Origin: Gemmatimonadota bacterium | GTDB lineage: Bacteria; Gemmatimonadota; Gemmatimonadetes; Gemmatimonadales; GWC2-71-9 | Direction: 5' to 3' | Assembly (NCBI GenBank): GCA_004357415.1 | Contig: SMVY01000133.1 | Coordinates: 1-8,211, forward strand | Length of the DNA: 8,211 nt | Shown: piece by piece, positions 6,754 to 8,211 of the stretch | Position numbering within the stretch: position 1 is the stretch's first letter | Layout of the letters: the number at the start of each line of letters is the position of its first letter | Translations under genes and position numbers: made by a program | Notes under the pieces: generated by a model | What the model was told of the DNA's origin: nothing | The model's database searches: none | The model's input: the letters and a program-made list of their open reading frames with translations, nothing else

Positions 6754-7722
6754 ATGATCCACATGAGCGTCATTCCACCCGAGATCCTGCTAGACCGGCG
6801 GCGCAAGGTGGCGATGGGGATCAAGTTCCCCAAGGGGTCGGTGGAGCTCCCCGACCGGGGCCCGTGGCGAACGTGGCCGGGGATGGTCGCCAGCGCGGTG
6901 GTCCATGCGGGCCTGTTTCTGGCGGCGGCCGGGTTCATTTCGGGCGGGGGCACTGACGATGCCACCGCCCCTGACAGGCCATCGCAATCGGGCCGGGAGG
7001 TGGCGATGATCTACCTCGAGCCGCCCCCCCCCGCAGCGCCCGACCCGGTGCCCGAGGCGCCCCCCCCCGAGCCGGAACCACAGATGCCGGTGGAAACGAC
7101 GCTCCCGTCACAACAGGAGCTTCCCCCACCGGGACCCGAGAGCAACGACGTCTTGTCGCCGGCCCCGGCCCGTGAGACCAATACGGCCACCCGCGACGCC
7201 TCCCCCGACGAGGCCGCCGCCGAGGCCCGCGCGGGGTCCGACGACCACGACAACATCATCTCCACGGAACGGGTGATCGAGGACGGCCCGGAAGACCTCG
7301 CCAGCGCGGCCGCGGCCAAAGGGGCCGAGGCACCAACCCTCGAGCAAGAAGCCCGGCGGATCTTCGGACGCCCCATCACCGGCACCGGTACCCGGAACAA
7401 TGCCCTTCCCTGGGCTTCGGATTCGACGTGCGTCCCCGACCCCACACTCCTCGACCCCAACGCACCCATGGTGCTCGATTCCATCAGTGGAGTGGTGTAC
7501 GACCACTCGGGCATGGCCCTCTCCGGAGCACACCTCCAGGTGGTGGGCACGGGCTACCATACGTTCAGCGACCACGGCGGCCGCTACAGCCTGGTGTTCG
7601 ACGTCTCCCTGGTGGCCAACTGCCGGGTCCAGATCGTGAGGGTGTCAGCCGGCGGGTACCGGGGCCGGGATCTCTACCTGGCGATGGGAGTGGGGAACAA
7701 CAATGTCTATATGGAGAGGTGA
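6754..7722 (+). CDS. TonB-like protein: TonB-type TM helix, proline-rich linker, carboxypeptidase-regulatory-like C-terminal domain
   Basis: A 322-residue, probably inner-membrane-anchored protein. A cytoplasmic N-terminus of about 43 residues precedes one hydrophobic helix (44-62, MVASAVVHAGLFLAAAGFI). In it, S47 and H51 reproduce the S-x3-H spacing of E. coli TonB S16/H20, which couple TonB to ExbB/ExbD. A proline-rich stretch (87-130, PPPP and PPP runs with Glu) follows, then an acidic, low-complexity Ala/Glu/Asp region to about 205. The C-terminus (about 240-322) begins LDSISGVVYDHSGMALSGAH, continues with TFSDHGGRYSLVFD and ends in beta-rich sequence. This is the pattern of a carboxypeptidase-D regulatory-like/CNA-B beta-sandwich, not the TonB C-terminal domain. 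C226 and C290 could form a disulfide. ATG 6754 has GGGGGTG just upstream; ATG 6763 and GTG 6724 are alternatives. Two C9 tracts occur in the linker. A role in energising or organising outer-membrane transport is inferred; no exbB, exbD or receptor gene is nearby. Confidence 0.75.
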   Translation: MIHMSVIPPEILLDRRRKVAMGIKFPKGSVELPDRGPWRTWPGMVASAVVHAGLFLAAAGFISGGGTDDATAPDRPSQSGREVAMIYLEPPPPAAPDPVPEAPPPEPEPQMPVETTLPSQQELPPPGPESNDVLSPAPARETNTATRDASPDEAAAEARAGSDDHDNIISTERVIEDGPEDLASAAAAKGAEAPTLEQEARRIFGRPITGTGTRNNALPWASDSTCVPDPTLLDPNAPMVLDSISGVVYDHSGMALSGAHLQVVGTGYHTFSDHGGRYSLVFDVSLVANCRVQIVRVSAGGYRGRDLYLAMGVGNNNVYMER

Positions 7723-7755
7723 GAGTGCGCAGTGCGCAGGGGACCAAGTGAACCG

Positions 7756-8211
7756 TCAGCAGCGCGAGACTTCCTCACTAATCGCAGTCACGAACGCGTC
7801 CACGTCTTCTTCCGTAGTATCCCAGCTCGCCATCCAGCGGACCTCGGCGGTGGCTTCGTCCCACACGTAGAAAAAATAGCGCTGCTGGAGTGGTTCGATC
7901 GCAGCCGGTGGGATCCGGGCGAACACGGCATTGGACTCCACGGGTTGAGTGATCTCGACCCCTTCGATGTCCCGTACCCGCTCGGCCAGCATCGACGCCA
8001 GGCGGTTGGCGTGCTCCGCGTTGCGGCGCCACAGGTCCTCGTCGAGCAGCGCTGAGAACTGGGCCGCCAGGAAACGCATCTTGGAGGCGAGTTGCATTCC
8101 CTGTTTCCGCAAGAAGGGGAACCGTTCGCCGGTGCCACCCCCGAAGAACACGATCGCCTCGGCGGCGAGCAGCCCGCTCTTGGTTCCCCCAAAGCTCAGT
8201 ACGTCGACGCC
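7756..8211 (-). CDS. Low-specificity threonine aldolase, C-terminal part (5' end outside window)
   Basis: The open frame enters at the right edge and ends with TGA (complement of 7756-7758), giving 151 residues. The edge sequence GVDVLSFGGTKSGLLAAEAI is the PLP-lysine region of beta-eliminating-lyase/threonine aldolases (fold type I). The lysine (codon 8179-8181) would form the Schiff base; most relatives that I know read GGTKNG, here GGTKSG. After it come VFFGGGTGERFPFLRKQGMQLASKMRF and a C-terminal small domain including NAVFARIP and VRWMASWDTTEEDVDAF, as expected for the family. The enzyme cleaves L-threonine or L-allo-threonine to glycine and acetaldehyde in the cytoplasm. The large-domain N-terminus (roughly the first 190 residues) lies beyond the window, so completeness and stereospecificity cannot be judged. 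It converges on the TonB-like gene with a 33-nt gap and no obvious functional link to it. Confidence 0.88.
   Translation of the reverse strand, partial: GVDVLSFGGTKSGLLAAEAIVFFGGGTGERFPFLRKQGMQLASKMRFLAAQFSALLDEDLWRRNAEHANRLASMLAERVRDIEGVEITQPVESNAVFARIPPAAIEPLQQRYFFYVWDEATAEVRWMASWDTTEEDVDAFVTAISEEVSRC

Noticed and set aside
7724..7737. Tandem heptamer AGTGCGC x2 between the TonB-like and threonine aldolase genes
   Set aside because: Only two short copies in a GC-rich gap, with no further repeat or structure; no basis for a function.

Overview
The window is GC-rich, tightly packed bacterial chromosome. It holds seven complete protein genes and two genes cut by the window edges. The organism is Gram-negative: there is a periplasmic OmpA-type peptidoglycan-binding protein and a TonB-like inner-membrane protein with a proline-rich periplasmic linker. 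High GC, the mixture of families and the pairing of a TonB-like N-terminus with a carboxypeptidase-regulatory-like fold would fit Gemmatimonadota or a related soil/sediment lineage. That placement is inference; there is no rRNA or marker gene here.

Layout. The left edge (2-166, +) carries the C-terminal 54 residues of a probable ATP-grasp enzyme. An OmpA-domain envelope protein follows (252-1766, +). After a 35-nt hairpin comes a SLC13/DASS sodium-coupled anion transporter (1836-3290, +). Converging on it are an orphan HigA-type antitoxin/XRE regulator (3362-3745, -) and, upstream of that on the same strand, an MscS-type mechanosensitive channel (3791-4714, -). A 234-nt divergent spacer separates the channel from a secreted DUF3179 protein (4949-6049, +), which converges on a two-CBS-domain protein (6068-6466, -). 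A second divergent spacer (6467-6753) contains the one clear intrinsic terminator of the window. It leads into the TonB-like fusion protein (6754-7722, +), which converges on the C-terminal half of a PLP-dependent low-specificity threonine aldolase (7756 to the right edge, -).

How the genes relate. Frequent strand changes and several intergenic gaps of 45 to about 290 nt argue against one long operon or a single pathway. The common theme is envelope and ion/solute handling: OmpA anchor, anion symporter, MscS channel, secreted DUF3179 and TonB-like protein. CBS and HigA-like proteins are small regulatory modules. I see no phage, transposon, CRISPR, rRNA or tRNA.

The most interesting item is the TonB-like protein. 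It keeps the S-x3-H motif of the TonB transmembrane helix and a proline-rich linker. Its C-terminus looks like a carboxypeptidase-regulatory/CNA-B-type beta-sandwich instead of the usual TonB C-terminal domain. Second is the terminator with its short overlapping ORF in that gene's leader, which suggests either attenuation or a small RNA. I did not find a complete, convincing new multi-gene system.
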